Assembly (NCBI GenBank): GCA_002299465.1
Contig: DBNX01000028.1
Coordinates: 1 to 32,791, forward strand
Length of the DNA stretch: 32,791 bases
Source of the DNA: Patescibacteria group bacterium UBA661
GTDB taxonomy: Bacteria > Patescibacteriota > Minisyncoccia > Phycocordibacterales > UBA918
Direction: 5' to 3'
The notes beneath the pieces are model-generated. The model saw only the letters and a program-made list of their open reading frames with translations, was not told the origin of the DNA and searched no databases. The position numbers and the translations under genes were made by a program. Every line of letters starts with the position of its first letter. Positions within the stretch are counted from its first letter, which is position 1. Shown here one piece after another: positions 23,952-31,962 of this stretch.

Positions 23952-24422
23952 ATGAATGATACACAAGCATTTTTGACCGCCGAAAAGTTCGATGAACTAA
24001 AGAAAGAACTTGATCATCTGAAGACCGTTCGTCGCAAAGAAGTGGCGGAGTCACTCGAATACGCACGCAGTCTAGGTGACTTATCTGAGAATGCTGAATA
24101 CCAAGAGGCAAGAGATATGCAGTCAGCTATCGAAGAGCGTATTTCATATTTAGAAAAAATTATTAAGGAAGCAAAAATTGTTGCGCACGATAAAAAAGGT
24201 GGAGCGGTTAGTCTTGGTTCGGTAGTGACAATTCAAAAAGATAAAGATAAAGAAAGTCGTGTCTATACCATTGTTGGTTCTGATGAAGCAAATATTCATG
24301 AACGCAAATTGTCGTACCTCTCGCCTTTGGGGGAAGCCCTGATTGGTAAATCTAAAGGTGATGACTTTGTCTTTGAAACCCCGGCCGGCAAACAAAAATA
24401 TAAAGTGTTGAAGGTGGAGTAG
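23952..24422 (+). CDS. greA: Transcription elongation factor GreA
   Basis: Stimulates transcript cleavage by backtracked RNA polymerase. 156 aa, full family length. An N-terminal coiled coil of two antiparallel helices includes the tip motif GDLSENAEYQEARD, whose D and E residues enter the polymerase secondary channel. The C-terminal FKBP-like domain contains SLGSVVTIQ, YTIVGSDEAN and SPLGEALIGKSKGD. It is monocistronic, with its own promoter and a 25-bp terminator starting inside its stop codon. Confidence 0.97.
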   Translation: MNDTQAFLTAEKFDELKKELDHLKTVRRKEVAESLEYARSLGDLSENAEYQEARDMQSAIEERISYLEKIIKEAKIVAHDKKGGAVSLGSVVTIQKDKDKESRVYTIVGSDEANIHERKLSYLSPLGEALIGKSKGDDFVFETPAGKQKYKVLKVE

Positions 24423-24473
24423 AACAAAAGCAAAAGCCCCGCGCCAAAGGCGCGGGGCTTTTGCTTTTGTTCT
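24421..24473. terminator. Strong terminator after greA, perfect 25-bp stem
   Basis: 24421-24445 pairs without mismatch with 24449-24473 around an AAA loop. The GC core is GCCCCGCGCC, with A-rich and T-rich flanks that allow termination on either strand. It separates greA from lysS. Confidence 0.92.
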
Positions 24474-24483
24474 AAATAAACGC

Positions 24484-24492
24484 TACTATACT
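24484..24492 (+). promoter_or_regulatory. -10 box of lysS
   Basis: Overlapping TACTAT (24484-24489) and TATACT (24487-24492) lie 7 and 4 nt before the ATG at 24497. They sit directly behind the greA terminator, so lysS needs its own promoter here. Confidence 0.45.
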
Positions 24493-24496
24493 GGCT

Positions 24497-25951
24497 ATGT
24501 CTGGACTTGATGAAGTGCGTGCTGAGCGCATTAAAAAACTCGCTATTCTAAAAGAGCACGGTAATCCGTATCCAGCGCGAGTCACGCGAACGCACGAGAT
24601 TAATTCGATTCACAGTGAATACGAAACTTTGGCGACAGTTGGTACTGTAGTTAGTGTGGTTGGTCGGGTGATGGTGATACGCGGTCAAGGAGCAATTCTT
24701 TTTGTGGTTCTGAAAGACGCGAGCGGTACCATTCAGTTGGTCTATAAAGAAGACGTTCTGTCTCGAGAGGCATTTTCACTTTTTACAGCGACGGTTGATG
24801 GTGGTGATTTTATTTCCGCTACGGGTACGGTTTTTACTACAGAGCGGGGCGAACGTTCAATTTTAGCGCAAGCTTGGCAGATGGTCACCAAATCTTTATT
24901 GCCGTTACCAGATAAGTATCACGGTCTACAAGACGAAGAAGAGCGTTTACGGAAACGCTATCTTGATTTACTGACCCGGGATGAGCTTAGAGATTTGTTT
25001 TGGCGAAAGGCACGGTTTTGGGATGTGACAAGAGAGTTTATGAAAGAGCGGGGTTTTCTTGAAGTGGAGACACCGACTTTGGAATTAACAACGGGTGGGG
25101 CAGAAGCTCGACCATTTGTCACTCACCACAACGATTACGACATTGATGTATTTTTACGAATTTCGGTTGGGGAGTTGTGGCAAAAGCGTCTATTGGCGGC
25201 TGGTTTTGAAAAAGTCTTTGAGATTGGGCGAGTGTATCGTAATGAAGGCAGTAGCGTAAATCATCTACAGGAATTTACTAATCTGGAGTTTTACCAAGCG
25301 TATGCGGATTATGAAGATGGAATGAAGTTGGTGGAAGAATTGTACCGAACAATTGCGCTTAAGGTTTATGGCAAGACTAGCTTCGCGCGAAATGGACAAG
25401 TTTTTGATTTAGCACAGGAGTGGCAAAGAATTGATTACAAAGACGAAATCAAGGCACAGACTGGTCTCGATTTAGATAGGGCTTCAGATGAGCAGCTAAA
25501 GGAAAAATTAACAGAACTTAATGTCAAATATGAAGGTGGGAATCGAGAGCGTTTAACCGATACCTTGTGGAAGTATTGTCGCAAGCAGATTTCTGGTCCA
25601 GCGTTTCTTATCAATCATCCTAAATTAGTTTCACCCCTAGCGAAAGAAGTGGTCGGCAAGCCCGGGGCGACACAGCGTTTCCAGCCGATTATCGCGGGTA
25701 CGGAAGTTGGTAATGGTTATTCAGAACTGAATGATCCACTAGAACAACACGAACGTTTTTCCCTACAGCAAGAACTTATCACGCAGGGTGATCGGGAAGC
25801 GATGATGTTTGATTATGAGTTTGTTGAGATGCTTGAACATGGTATGCCACCAGCTTGTGGTTTTGGTTTTGGGGAAAGACTTTTTGCCATTCTCGAAGAC
25901 AGGCCAATTCGTGATGTGCAATTATTTCCGTTAGTCCGATCGAAGAATTGA
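24497..25951 (+). CDS. lysS: Lysyl-tRNA synthetase, class II
   Basis: Charges tRNA-Lys. 484 aa: an N-terminal OB-fold anticodon-binding domain (VVGRVMVIRGQGAILFVVLK), the linker DKYHGLQDEEERLRKRYLDL and the class IIb catalytic core. Motif 1 is near FMKERGFLEVETPTL. Motif 2 is VYRNEGSSVNHLQEFTNLEF. Lysine-site residues lie around NGYSELNDP. Motif 3 is GFGFGERLFAIL, one residue shorter and with E in place of the D of the usual GIGIDRL. I recall this variant as common in CPR enzymes. Flanked by strong terminators, so monocistronic. Confidence 0.96.
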   Translation: MSGLDEVRAERIKKLAILKEHGNPYPARVTRTHEINSIHSEYETLATVGTVVSVVGRVMVIRGQGAILFVVLKDASGTIQLVYKEDVLSREAFSLFTATVDGGDFISATGTVFTTERGERSILAQAWQMVTKSLLPLPDKYHGLQDEEERLRKRYLDLLTRDELRDLFWRKARFWDVTREFMKERGFLEVETPTLELTTGGAEARPFVTHHNDYDIDVFLRISVGELWQKRLLAAGFEKVFEIGRVYRNEGSSVNHLQEFTNLEFYQAYADYEDGMKLVEELYRTIALKVYGKTSFARNGQVFDLAQEWQRIDYKDEIKAQTGLDLDRASDEQLKEKLTELNVKYEGGNRERLTDTLWKYCRKQISGPAFLINHPKLVSPLAKEVVGKPGATQRFQPIIAGTEVGNGYSELNDPLEQHERFSLQQELITQGDREAMMFDYEFVEMLEHGMPPACGFGFGERLFAILEDRPIRDVQLFPLVRSKN

Positions 25952-25977
25952 TTCTCGCAACGTTTGGTTAGTTGAAC

Positions 25978-26020
25978 AAAAAAACCACCGTTGAAAATTC
26001 AATGGTGGTTTTTTATTTTT
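25978..26020 (+). terminator. Intrinsic terminator of lysS
   Basis: ACCACC/GGTGGT (25984-25989 with 26004-26009) continues inward through a G-T pair and TTGA/TCAA to an AAAT loop. An A-run lies upstream and TTTTTTATTTTT downstream. Confidence 0.9.
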
Positions 26021-26024
26021 AATT

Positions 26025-26061
26025 AAGCAGCGCGGCGCCTTTAGGCGCCGCGCTGCTTTTT
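26025..26061 (+). terminator. Second, GC-rich terminator in tandem
   Basis: A perfect 16-bp stem (26025-26040 with 26043-26058, core GCAGCGCGGCGCC) is followed by T residues to 26061. With the preceding terminator it insulates the dcw cluster. Confidence 0.88.
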
Positions 26062-26094
26062 CGTAAACCATGTATTCAAATGGGGTGTGTATAA

Positions 26095-26159
26095 GTGGTT
26101 TGTAAGTGGGAGAATGTGGTATAGAATGTAGGAGTGGTGGGAGATAGTGGAAAATGTGG
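26095..26159 (+). promoter_or_regulatory. Array of phased GTGG repeats, probable MraZ-binding region
   Basis: GTGG occurs at 26095, 26106, 26116, 26134, 26137, 26147 and 26156, mostly 9-11 bp apart, so the copies face one side of the helix. MraZ is known to bind repeated TGGG/GTGG-type boxes upstream of its own gene. A TATAGA box at 26120-26125 lies inside the array and another at 26169-26174 lies 10 nt before the ATG. Confidence 0.65.
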
Positions 26160-26184
26160 CGAAAGTCATATAGACTAATCAAGT

Positions 26185-26619
26185 ATGCTGATTGGCGAAT
26201 ACAAGCACACGTTGGATCCTAAGAAACGGCTGTCCTTACCGTCTAAATGGCGTAAGGAACTTGGGAAAAAGCTTGTTGTCACTCGGGGACTTGATAACTG
26301 TCTCTTTGTATATCCGCTCCGAGAGTGGGAGAAGATCACTGAAAAAATTGGTCAACTCCCACTCGGACAGGCGGATACAAGAAGTTTCAATCGATTCTTC
26401 TTGAGTGGAGCGGTTGAGGTGGAGGTAGATTCAGTTGGACGTATTCTCGTTCCAGACTTTTTGAAAGATTTTGCAACTTTGGCGACTAATGTAGTCTTAG
26501 CCGGAATTCACAATCGTATCGAAATTTGGGATGAGGAGAAATGGTCTGAGTATAAGCGCAAAATCGAAACCCAAGCCGATGCTTTAGCAGAAAAATTGGG
26601 AGAGATAGGCGTCCTTTAA
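26185..26619 (+). CDS. mraZ: MraZ transcriptional regulator
   Basis: 144 aa with two SpoVT/AbrB-like half domains, each carrying the family DxxxR loop: LDPKKRLSLPSKWR (about residues 10-23) and VDSVGRILVPDFL (about 81-93). It forms a ring-shaped oligomer and represses the dcw promoter by binding repeated boxes, which are seen just upstream. The C-terminal helix is Lys/Glu-rich. First gene of the cluster; rsmH follows after 10 nt. Confidence 0.95.
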   Translation: MLIGEYKHTLDPKKRLSLPSKWRKELGKKLVVTRGLDNCLFVYPLREWEKITEKIGQLPLGQADTRSFNRFFLSGAVEVEVDSVGRILVPDFLKDFATLATNVVLAGIHNRIEIWDEEKWSEYKRKIETQADALAEKLGEIGVL

Positions 26620-26629
26620 CTCAATCTAC

Positions 26630-27520
26630 ATGGAGCACATCACCGTCTTAAAAAAAGAAGCAGTTGATCTGCTCGGTCTTGAGCCGACGAGCGTTGTCAT
26701 TGATGCCACTTATGGCGCCGGTGGACACGCTGGTGAGATATGTTCTCGGTTGTCTAATTTGGGAACATACATCGGACTAGATATTGACGAAACAGCTCTA
26801 ATGTCGGCACCAGAGAAAGTTCAAAGCAATGGACCACGCTGTCATTTTGTAAACAGCAATTTCTCAGAAATCGTAGAGGTAGCCCGTTCTTTACAGATAA
26901 AGCAGGTTAAGGCAATTCTGGCCGACTTGGGTTGGCGGAGTGAACAGTTTACCGCTGGCAAAAAAGGTTTTTCTTTTATGAACGATGAACCTTTAATAAT
27001 GACTTACGGCAAACCAGAAGATTATCCGTTCACCGCTTACGACATTGTGAATGGTTGGAAAGAGGAAGACATTGCTAATGTCATTTATGGGTACGGGGAA
27101 GAGAGAGCGGCGAGAAGAATTGCTCGGGCGTTAGTTGAGAAGAGAAAAGAGAACCCGATTACAACTTCTAAAATGCTGGCTGACATCATTGTTTCCGTAT
27201 TGCCGCGAAATCAGCACAAGCGCATTCACCCAGCCACCAGAACGTTTCAGGCCCTCCGTATCGCTGTGAATGATGAGTTGGGAATTTTGGAACGCTTCAT
27301 TCCGGACGCACTGTCTTTACTGGCTCCGGGCGGAGTACTGGCTATCATTACCTTCCACAGCTTGGAAGACCGCATTGTCAAACTAACTTTTCGAGAGTTG
27401 GCTAGCACTGGTCAGTTTGAAATTATCACACGTCGACCAATTACACCCACCAGCGAAACATTATCAGTAAATCCGCGCGCTCGAAGCGCAAAATTGCGAG
27501 GTATCAGAAAAATAATTTAA
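26630..27520 (+). CDS. rsmH: 16S rRNA (cytosine-1402-N4)-methyltransferase
   Basis: SAM-dependent enzyme modifying C1402 in the decoding centre. 296 aa, slightly short. The SAM motif DATYGAGGHAGEI and acidic DIDETAL are clear. The DLGVSS segment reads DLGWRSEQFTAGKKGFSF, and the following usual DMRM is IMTYG, a local divergence. The C-terminal part contains HPATRTFQALRIAVNDELG and FHSLEDRIVK, both diagnostic. It lies between mraZ and ftsL with 10-nt and 5-nt gaps. Confidence 0.95.
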   Translation: MEHITVLKKEAVDLLGLEPTSVVIDATYGAGGHAGEICSRLSNLGTYIGLDIDETALMSAPEKVQSNGPRCHFVNSNFSEIVEVARSLQIKQVKAILADLGWRSEQFTAGKKGFSFMNDEPLIMTYGKPEDYPFTAYDIVNGWKEEDIANVIYGYGEERAARRIARALVEKRKENPITTSKMLADIIVSVLPRNQHKRIHPATRTFQALRIAVNDELGILERFIPDALSLLAPGGVLAIITFHSLEDRIVKLTFRELASTGQFEIITRRPITPTSETLSVNPRARSAKLRGIRKII

Positions 27521-27525
27521 TTACT

Positions 27526-27846
27526 ATGAAATGGAGAGTCGCGCCTACTAATCGATACTACGTCACAGCCGGTTTATTCGGATTGCTGTGTCTCAGTGTG
27601 TTCGCTTATATGTATTTTTTAGGTCTATCGGTAGTTCATGTTGTAACCCAGGAAGAACTGGAACGTGAGTCTAAACTATTAGTTTCGCAAATTGCTGATT
27701 TAGAATCGGCTTACATTGAAGCTCAGCACAAAGTCAATCAAAAAATGGCGCAGAGAGGCGAGTTTAATGCTCTGGGTGAAAAAATATTTATCGCCAGAAA
27801 TAATAATCAGAGTCTAGTATTGATTTCAAATTCAAACATTGAGTAG
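27526..27846 (+). CDS. ftsL: FtsL-like cell division protein
   Basis: A 106-aa bitopic protein: a short basic N-terminus, one membrane helix at about residues 13-35 (VTAGLFGLLCLSVFAYMYFL) and an extracytoplasmic coiled coil (EELERESKLLVSQIADLESA). FtsL sequences diverge quickly; topology, size and position between rsmH and ftsI make the call. In other bacteria it links FtsB and FtsQ and activates the FtsW-FtsI synthase. Spacing is 5 nt from rsmH and 9 nt to ftsI. Confidence 0.8.
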   Translation: MKWRVAPTNRYYVTAGLFGLLCLSVFAYMYFLGLSVVHVVTQEELERESKLLVSQIADLESAYIEAQHKVNQKMAQRGEFNALGEKIFIARNNNQSLVLISNSNIE

Positions 27847-27855
27847 GGTTTGTCT

Positions 27856-29574
27856 ATGCGTCGAGCTACCATTTTCAGGATACGCCTTATCATCAGCATT
27901 ATTGTCGGCATCGCCTTACTGTTGATAGGAAGAATGTATTACCTTCAAATTGTACAGGGTGATTATTACGCAGAGAAAGCTGAGGATCAGTACATACAGA
28001 CCAGACAATCTGCCTATTCGCGGGGATCGATTTTTTTTACTACGCGCGACGGTTCAAAATTAGCCGCCGCTTCGATTCGTTCGGGTTATCTGCTAGTTTT
28101 TGACCCAACCCGAATTACTGACGCTGATAAAACTTGCTCAGCCCTGCAACCATTTTTAACAATTTCGCCAGAGCGTTGTCAGCGACAAGCTACTCTGCCC
28201 GATCGCACTTATGTAGAAGTTGAACGAACCTTGCCACGAGAGTCCTTCACACCAATTCAACAGTTAGGTTTACCCGGTGTCACTTTATTTAAAAATCAAT
28301 GGCGTTTCTATCCGGGTGATAATCTTTCCGCGCGGGCGATTGGTTTTGTTGGTTTTACCGATCGTTCAGAAATTGATTTGCATGGTAAATACGGCCTGGA
28401 GCGTCATTACGACCGTTTGTTGTTCCGTGATCAGGAAATCAAAACAGTGAATGTGTTCGCGGAAATTTTTGCTGATATTGGCGGATTAGTTTATTCAAAA
28501 GACGATAACAAAAAAGGAGACATTGTTACGTCAATTGAACCAACGGTCGCTCGTATGCTGGATAACGTTCTTTACCGAACCCATAAACAATTTGAAAGCA
28601 GATTAACTGGTGCGATAATTATGGACCCCAACACGGGACGGATTTATGCGCTTAGTGCTGTACCTTCCTATGATCTAAACAACCGCGGAACGACGAGTAT
28701 TGAGGTTTTTCAGAATCCGCTGGTAGAAAATGTGTATGAGTTTGGTTCGACCATTAAAGCCCTAACCATAGCCGCGGGCTTAGATGCCAATGTCATAACA
28801 CCAGACACCACTTATTACGATAGCGGGTCAGTGACTTTTGACGGTTTTACCATTCGCAACCATGATGGTCGGGCACGCGGGACGGTAACTATGCAAGAAG
28901 CTTTCAATCAATCGCTTAATACCGGTATGTCCTTCATTGTGGATAGATTGGGTCGAGAAAGATTTCGTGAATATTTTTTTAATTTCAAAATTGACAGCGA
29001 GACCGGCATTGATCTCCCCAATGAAGTCCGCGGATTGGCTGACAACCTTAATTCTCCACGACAAGTTGAATACGTGACCGCCTCTTTCGGACAGGGTATT
29101 GCCCTGACGCCAATTGCCGCCACCAGAGCATTGGCGGTCTTGGGCAACGGTGGTTATTTAGTCACACCCCATCTTGTTCATCAAATTAACTACGAAGATG
29201 GTACCATGCGTGAGATAAGACCTCCACGGGGACAACAAGTTATTTCCACCGAGGCCAGCGAAGAGATATCGCGGATGCTTAAAAATGTTGTAGACGACGC
29301 CTTGCTGCAAGGTACGGTGGCGTTACCTAACCATACGGTTGCCGCTAAGACGGGAACAGCACAGATCGCTGACGTGGTGGGCGGCGGCTATTACAAAGAC
29401 CGTTATTTACACTCTTTTTTTGGTTATTTTCCGGCTTTTGAGCCCAGATTCATAGTTTTCATGTATACTGTAGAACCGCAAGGAGTAAGATTTGCGTCAG
29501 AGACTTTGGCCCACCCGTTTATGGAAATCACTAGATTTTTAATCAATTATTACGATATTCCACCCGATCGTTAA
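27856..29574 (+). CDS. ftsI: Penicillin-binding protein 3 / FtsI (division transpeptidase)
   Basis: A 572-aa class B PBP. A membrane helix at about residues 10-32 (LIISIIVGIALLLIGRMYYL) is followed by a pedestal and a transpeptidase with S298-T-I-K301, S353-L-N355 and K498-T-G-T. It cross-links septal peptidoglycan. I use the ATG at 27856; the reading frame also opens with TTG at 27850. Position after mraZ-rsmH-ftsL supports FtsI over PBP2. The usual downstream ftsW is not present. Confidence 0.94.
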   Translation: MRRATIFRIRLIISIIVGIALLLIGRMYYLQIVQGDYYAEKAEDQYIQTRQSAYSRGSIFFTTRDGSKLAAASIRSGYLLVFDPTRITDADKTCSALQPFLTISPERCQRQATLPDRTYVEVERTLPRESFTPIQQLGLPGVTLFKNQWRFYPGDNLSARAIGFVGFTDRSEIDLHGKYGLERHYDRLLFRDQEIKTVNVFAEIFADIGGLVYSKDDNKKGDIVTSIEPTVARMLDNVLYRTHKQFESRLTGAIIMDPNTGRIYALSAVPSYDLNNRGTTSIEVFQNPLVENVYEFGSTIKALTIAAGLDANVITPDTTYYDSGSVTFDGFTIRNHDGRARGTVTMQEAFNQSLNTGMSFIVDRLGRERFREYFFNFKIDSETGIDLPNEVRGLADNLNSPRQVEYVTASFGQGIALTPIAATRALAVLGNGGYLVTPHLVHQINYEDGTMREIRPPRGQQVISTEASEEISRMLKNVVDDALLQGTVALPNHTVAAKTGTAQIADVVGGGYYKDRYLHSFFGYFPAFEPRFIVFMYTVEPQGVRFASETLAHPFMEITRFLINYYDIPPDR

Positions 29575-29581
29575 AGATAGA

Positions 29582-29587
29582 TAAAAT
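29582..29587 (+). promoter_or_regulatory. Possible internal -10 box for murF
   Basis: TAAAAT lies 9 nt before the ATG at 29597, in the 22-nt gap after ftsI. The gap is AT-rich, so chance is possible. Confidence 0.3.
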
Positions 29588-29596
29588 ATTTTCAAT

Positions 29597-30904
29597 ATGC
29601 ACTCACTACTAAAAGCAATCGTGGTCTGGCTACTAACGGCTGAAGCTAAATTACTACTACGCCGGCATAGGCCAATTATTATTGCCGTCACCGGAAGCGT
29701 AGGCAAGACTTCGATGAAAGATGCGATTTACACAGTTTTGAAACAACATGTCTCGGCTCGTAAAAGTGAAAAGAGTTTTAATTCTGACATTGGAGTACCG
29801 CTCACAGTACTGGGGCTTCCGAACGCTTGGAATAATCCATTTTTGTGGTTTAAGAATCTTTTTGACGGATTATTGATTGCGCTGTTTTCTAAAACGTACC
29901 CCAATTATTTGATTTTGGAGACAGGGGTAGATCGTCCGGGTGATATGGTCAAATTGAGCGCTTGGATTAAACCCGATATGGTGGTGTTGACACGTTTTCC
30001 TGATGTACCGGTACATGTTGAGTTTTTTACTGGTCCCGAAGCGGTCGTGGCGGAGAAGATGTGCTTGGTAGAAGCTCTCAAGCCAGAAGGAGTTGTTATC
30101 TACAACCACGATGATGAAATAATAAAAAGTCAGTTGCCATACATACGACAAAAGACCATCGGTTTTAGTCGTCTCTTACCAGCTCATTTTACCGCTAGTG
30201 CTGATCAATTTTTCTACGAAGATGATTTGCCAGCGGGGGTGCAGTTTACGGTTTCGCATTTTGCTGAAGCGGTGACGGTACGAGTGCGGGGGGTGGTGGG
30301 TGTGCAGTCCGTTTATACCCTTACCGGGGCACTGGCGGTTGGTATGCAGTGCGGAATATCTTTAGAAGATGCCGCTACCGCCCTGTCTGAACATAACCCA
30401 GCCCCCGGTCGGATGTGTGTTATTCCTGGTATTAAGGGCACGGTAATTATTGACGATACCTACAACGCTTCACCGATTGCAACGGAACAAGCTCTCGTCA
30501 CTCTCAAAGAAATCAAACACGCTAAACGCCGGATAGCGGTCTTGGGAGATATGTTGGAATTGGGACGATTTTCGGCACGAGAACACGAACGGATTGGTCA
30601 GGTGGCAGCTAGTTGTGTCGATGTATTATTTACGATTGGAATTAGAGCCAGAAAAATTGCCGAAGGAGCTTTGGAATACGGTCTTCCAGAAACACAGATT
30701 TTTCAGTACGAAGACGCCACACAAGCGGCTCGAGAACTACAAGTCTTCCTCAAGCCGGGTGATGTCATATTGGTAAAAGCCTCCCAAGGCATACGCGCTG
30801 AACGCATTGTCGAAGAGGTGATGCGTGAACCAGAAAGGGCGGGGGAGCTCTTAGTGAGACAAGACGAAGCGTGGAAATCTGGCACGCGGGGATCGGCTGT
30901 ATAG
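29597..30904 (+). CDS. murF: MurF-like UDP-MurNAc-pentapeptide ligase
   Basis: Adds D-Ala-D-Ala to the peptidoglycan precursor. The ATP loop AVTGSVGKTSMKDAI lies at residues 30-44. In ordinary MurF it lies about 75 residues further in, so the N-terminal UDP-binding domain is missing and replaced by a short hydrophobic stretch (LLKAIVVWLLTAEAKLLL). Other Mur-ligase motifs are present: LETGVDRPGDM, VIYNHDDE, IIDDTYNASPIATEQAL (typical of MurF) and AVLGDMLELG, and a C-terminal KASQGIRAERIVEEVM. Total length is 435 aa. Last gene of the shortened dcw cluster. MurF is the best fit; substrate binding must differ from the standard enzyme. Confidence 0.85.
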   Translation: MHSLLKAIVVWLLTAEAKLLLRRHRPIIIAVTGSVGKTSMKDAIYTVLKQHVSARKSEKSFNSDIGVPLTVLGLPNAWNNPFLWFKNLFDGLLIALFSKTYPNYLILETGVDRPGDMVKLSAWIKPDMVVLTRFPDVPVHVEFFTGPEAVVAEKMCLVEALKPEGVVIYNHDDEIIKSQLPYIRQKTIGFSRLLPAHFTASADQFFYEDDLPAGVQFTVSHFAEAVTVRVRGVVGVQSVYTLTGALAVGMQCGISLEDAATALSEHNPAPGRMCVIPGIKGTVIIDDTYNASPIATEQALVTLKEIKHAKRRIAVLGDMLELGRFSAREHERIGQVAASCVDVLFTIGIRARKIAEGALEYGLPETQIFQYEDATQAARELQVFLKPGDVILVKASQGIRAERIVEEVMREPERAGELLVRQDEAWKSGTRGSAV

Positions 30905-30977
30905 AAAGCCGTGGCATGGGTAGTGTCGGTCAAAATCTCTCTAAATCCATCGGGTATTATTCGCTACCAGAGAATCT

Positions 30978-31733
30978 TTATTTACGCAAAACAACATTAG
31001 GAGTCGCTCCGTAAGGATCTTCCCAAAATTCAAGTGAACACCAAGGTTGTTTAGAGTGCTTTACTAAGTGTCTGATGGTAGCGTTGTGGTCAAAATCAGC
31101 TTCCATGTAGAGAGAGCCGCCAGGCGCAAGAAGTGGGAAAGCACTGTCAAGTAGCAAACGATGAAACTCGTGACCATTTTCTTTGGCAAAAAAAGCGAGG
31201 TGGGGTTCGTATTCAATCATCTCTTTGTCTAGTTCCGGCAAGGCTTCATAAGGAACATAAGGCGGTACCGCAAAAATAGCATCATAAAAACCACGGAGGC
31301 CATCTAGTCCAGAAGCAGTTATTACTTCAGCGCGAGCGGGGGAGATTTTATTGTCCGCGAGATTTTTATTAATCTGCTTGGCTAACTGAGGATCAATTTC
31401 GGAGATGGTTACCACCGCGGTGGGGAGGTGTGTGAGTAGAGCCAAAGCAACATTGCCCGCTCCCGCAAAGGTGTCGGCTAAACGGAGTGGTCGAGCTGTG
31501 GCTTGTAACTCGACAATAGCCTTTTTTACCCAGAAGGCTGTTTCAGGGCGGGGAATCATTGGTCGGTATGACAAGTCAATGTGTACATTCAAAAAATCAA
31601 CAAAACCAACCACATACGCATAGGGTTCACCAGCCTTAAGACGCGCGCAATCAGTCGCGTAATCTTTAGTTGCTATACCTTGGTATTTTTCCCGTAGCAA
31701 GCGCTGGCATAATTCCAACTCATTCATCACCAT
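30978..31733 (-). CDS. prmC: PrmC/HemK-like methyltransferase with altered NPPY motif
   Basis: 251 aa. The order matches PrmC, which methylates the GGQ glutamine of release factors: a shortened N-terminal helical domain, GEPYAYVVGFVDFLNV, IPRPETAFWVKKAI, SAM motif DTFAGAGNVALALL (about residues 87-100) and acidic SEID. The catalytic NPPY motif reads VPPY at residues 156-159: the asparagine that holds the target glutamine is a valine (codon GTA, minus strand). It may be inactive or act on something else. ATGs at 31733 and 31727 are both possible starts. It is convergent with murF across a 73-nt gap that shows no clear terminator. Confidence 0.8.
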   Translation of the reverse strand: MVMNELELCQRLLREKYQGIATKDYATDCARLKAGEPYAYVVGFVDFLNVHIDLSYRPMIPRPETAFWVKKAIVELQATARPLRLADTFAGAGNVALALLTHLPTAVVTISEIDPQLAKQINKNLADNKISPARAEVITASGLDGLRGFYDAIFAVPPYVPYEALPELDKEMIEYEPHLAFFAKENGHEFHRLLLDSAFPLLAPGGSLYMEADFDHNATIRHLVKHSKQPWCSLEFWEDPYGATPNVVLRK

Positions 31734-31790
31734 ACCGTACTGGTTTTTGCGCTTAATAGCAATGATAATGAATTGCGATGACTGATTTAG

Positions 31791-31818
31791 ACTAAAATAC
31801 AGACTTCACTATTTTAGT
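31791..31818. repeat. 9-bp perfect inverted repeat between prmC and tRNA-Glu
   Basis: ACTAAAATA (31791-31799) and TATTTTAGT (31810-31818) flank a 10-nt spacer. It ends 10 nt before the tRNA-Glu -10 box, covering the -35 region, and lies upstream of the divergent prmC. Confidence 0.55.
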
Positions 31819-31824
31819 ATTTTC

Positions 31825-31833
31825 TGGTATAAA
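31825..31833 (+). promoter_or_regulatory. Extended -10 promoter of tRNA-Glu
   Basis: TGGTATAAA: a TGn extension followed by TATAAA at 31828-31833. The precursor leader would be about 47 nt. Confidence 0.5.
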
Positions 31834-31887
31834 TATCCGACTCGATTTGTCTACTTGGCATGAGTAGTCATTAAGGCAAATTAGTAC

Positions 31888-31962
31888 GGCCCTATCGTCT
31901 AGTGGTTAGGACGCAAGGTTTTCATCCTTGAAGCCGGAGTTCGATTCTCCGTAGGGTCACCA
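31888..31962 (+). tRNA. tRNA-Glu (TTC)
   Basis: Acceptor GGCCCTA/TAGGGTC, anticodon stem CAAGG/CCTTG with loop TTTTCAT (anticodon TTC), T arm CGGAG/CTCCG with loop TTCGATT. The discriminator base is A and the CCA end is encoded at 31960-31962, unlike tRNA-Asn in this window. Confidence 0.95.
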
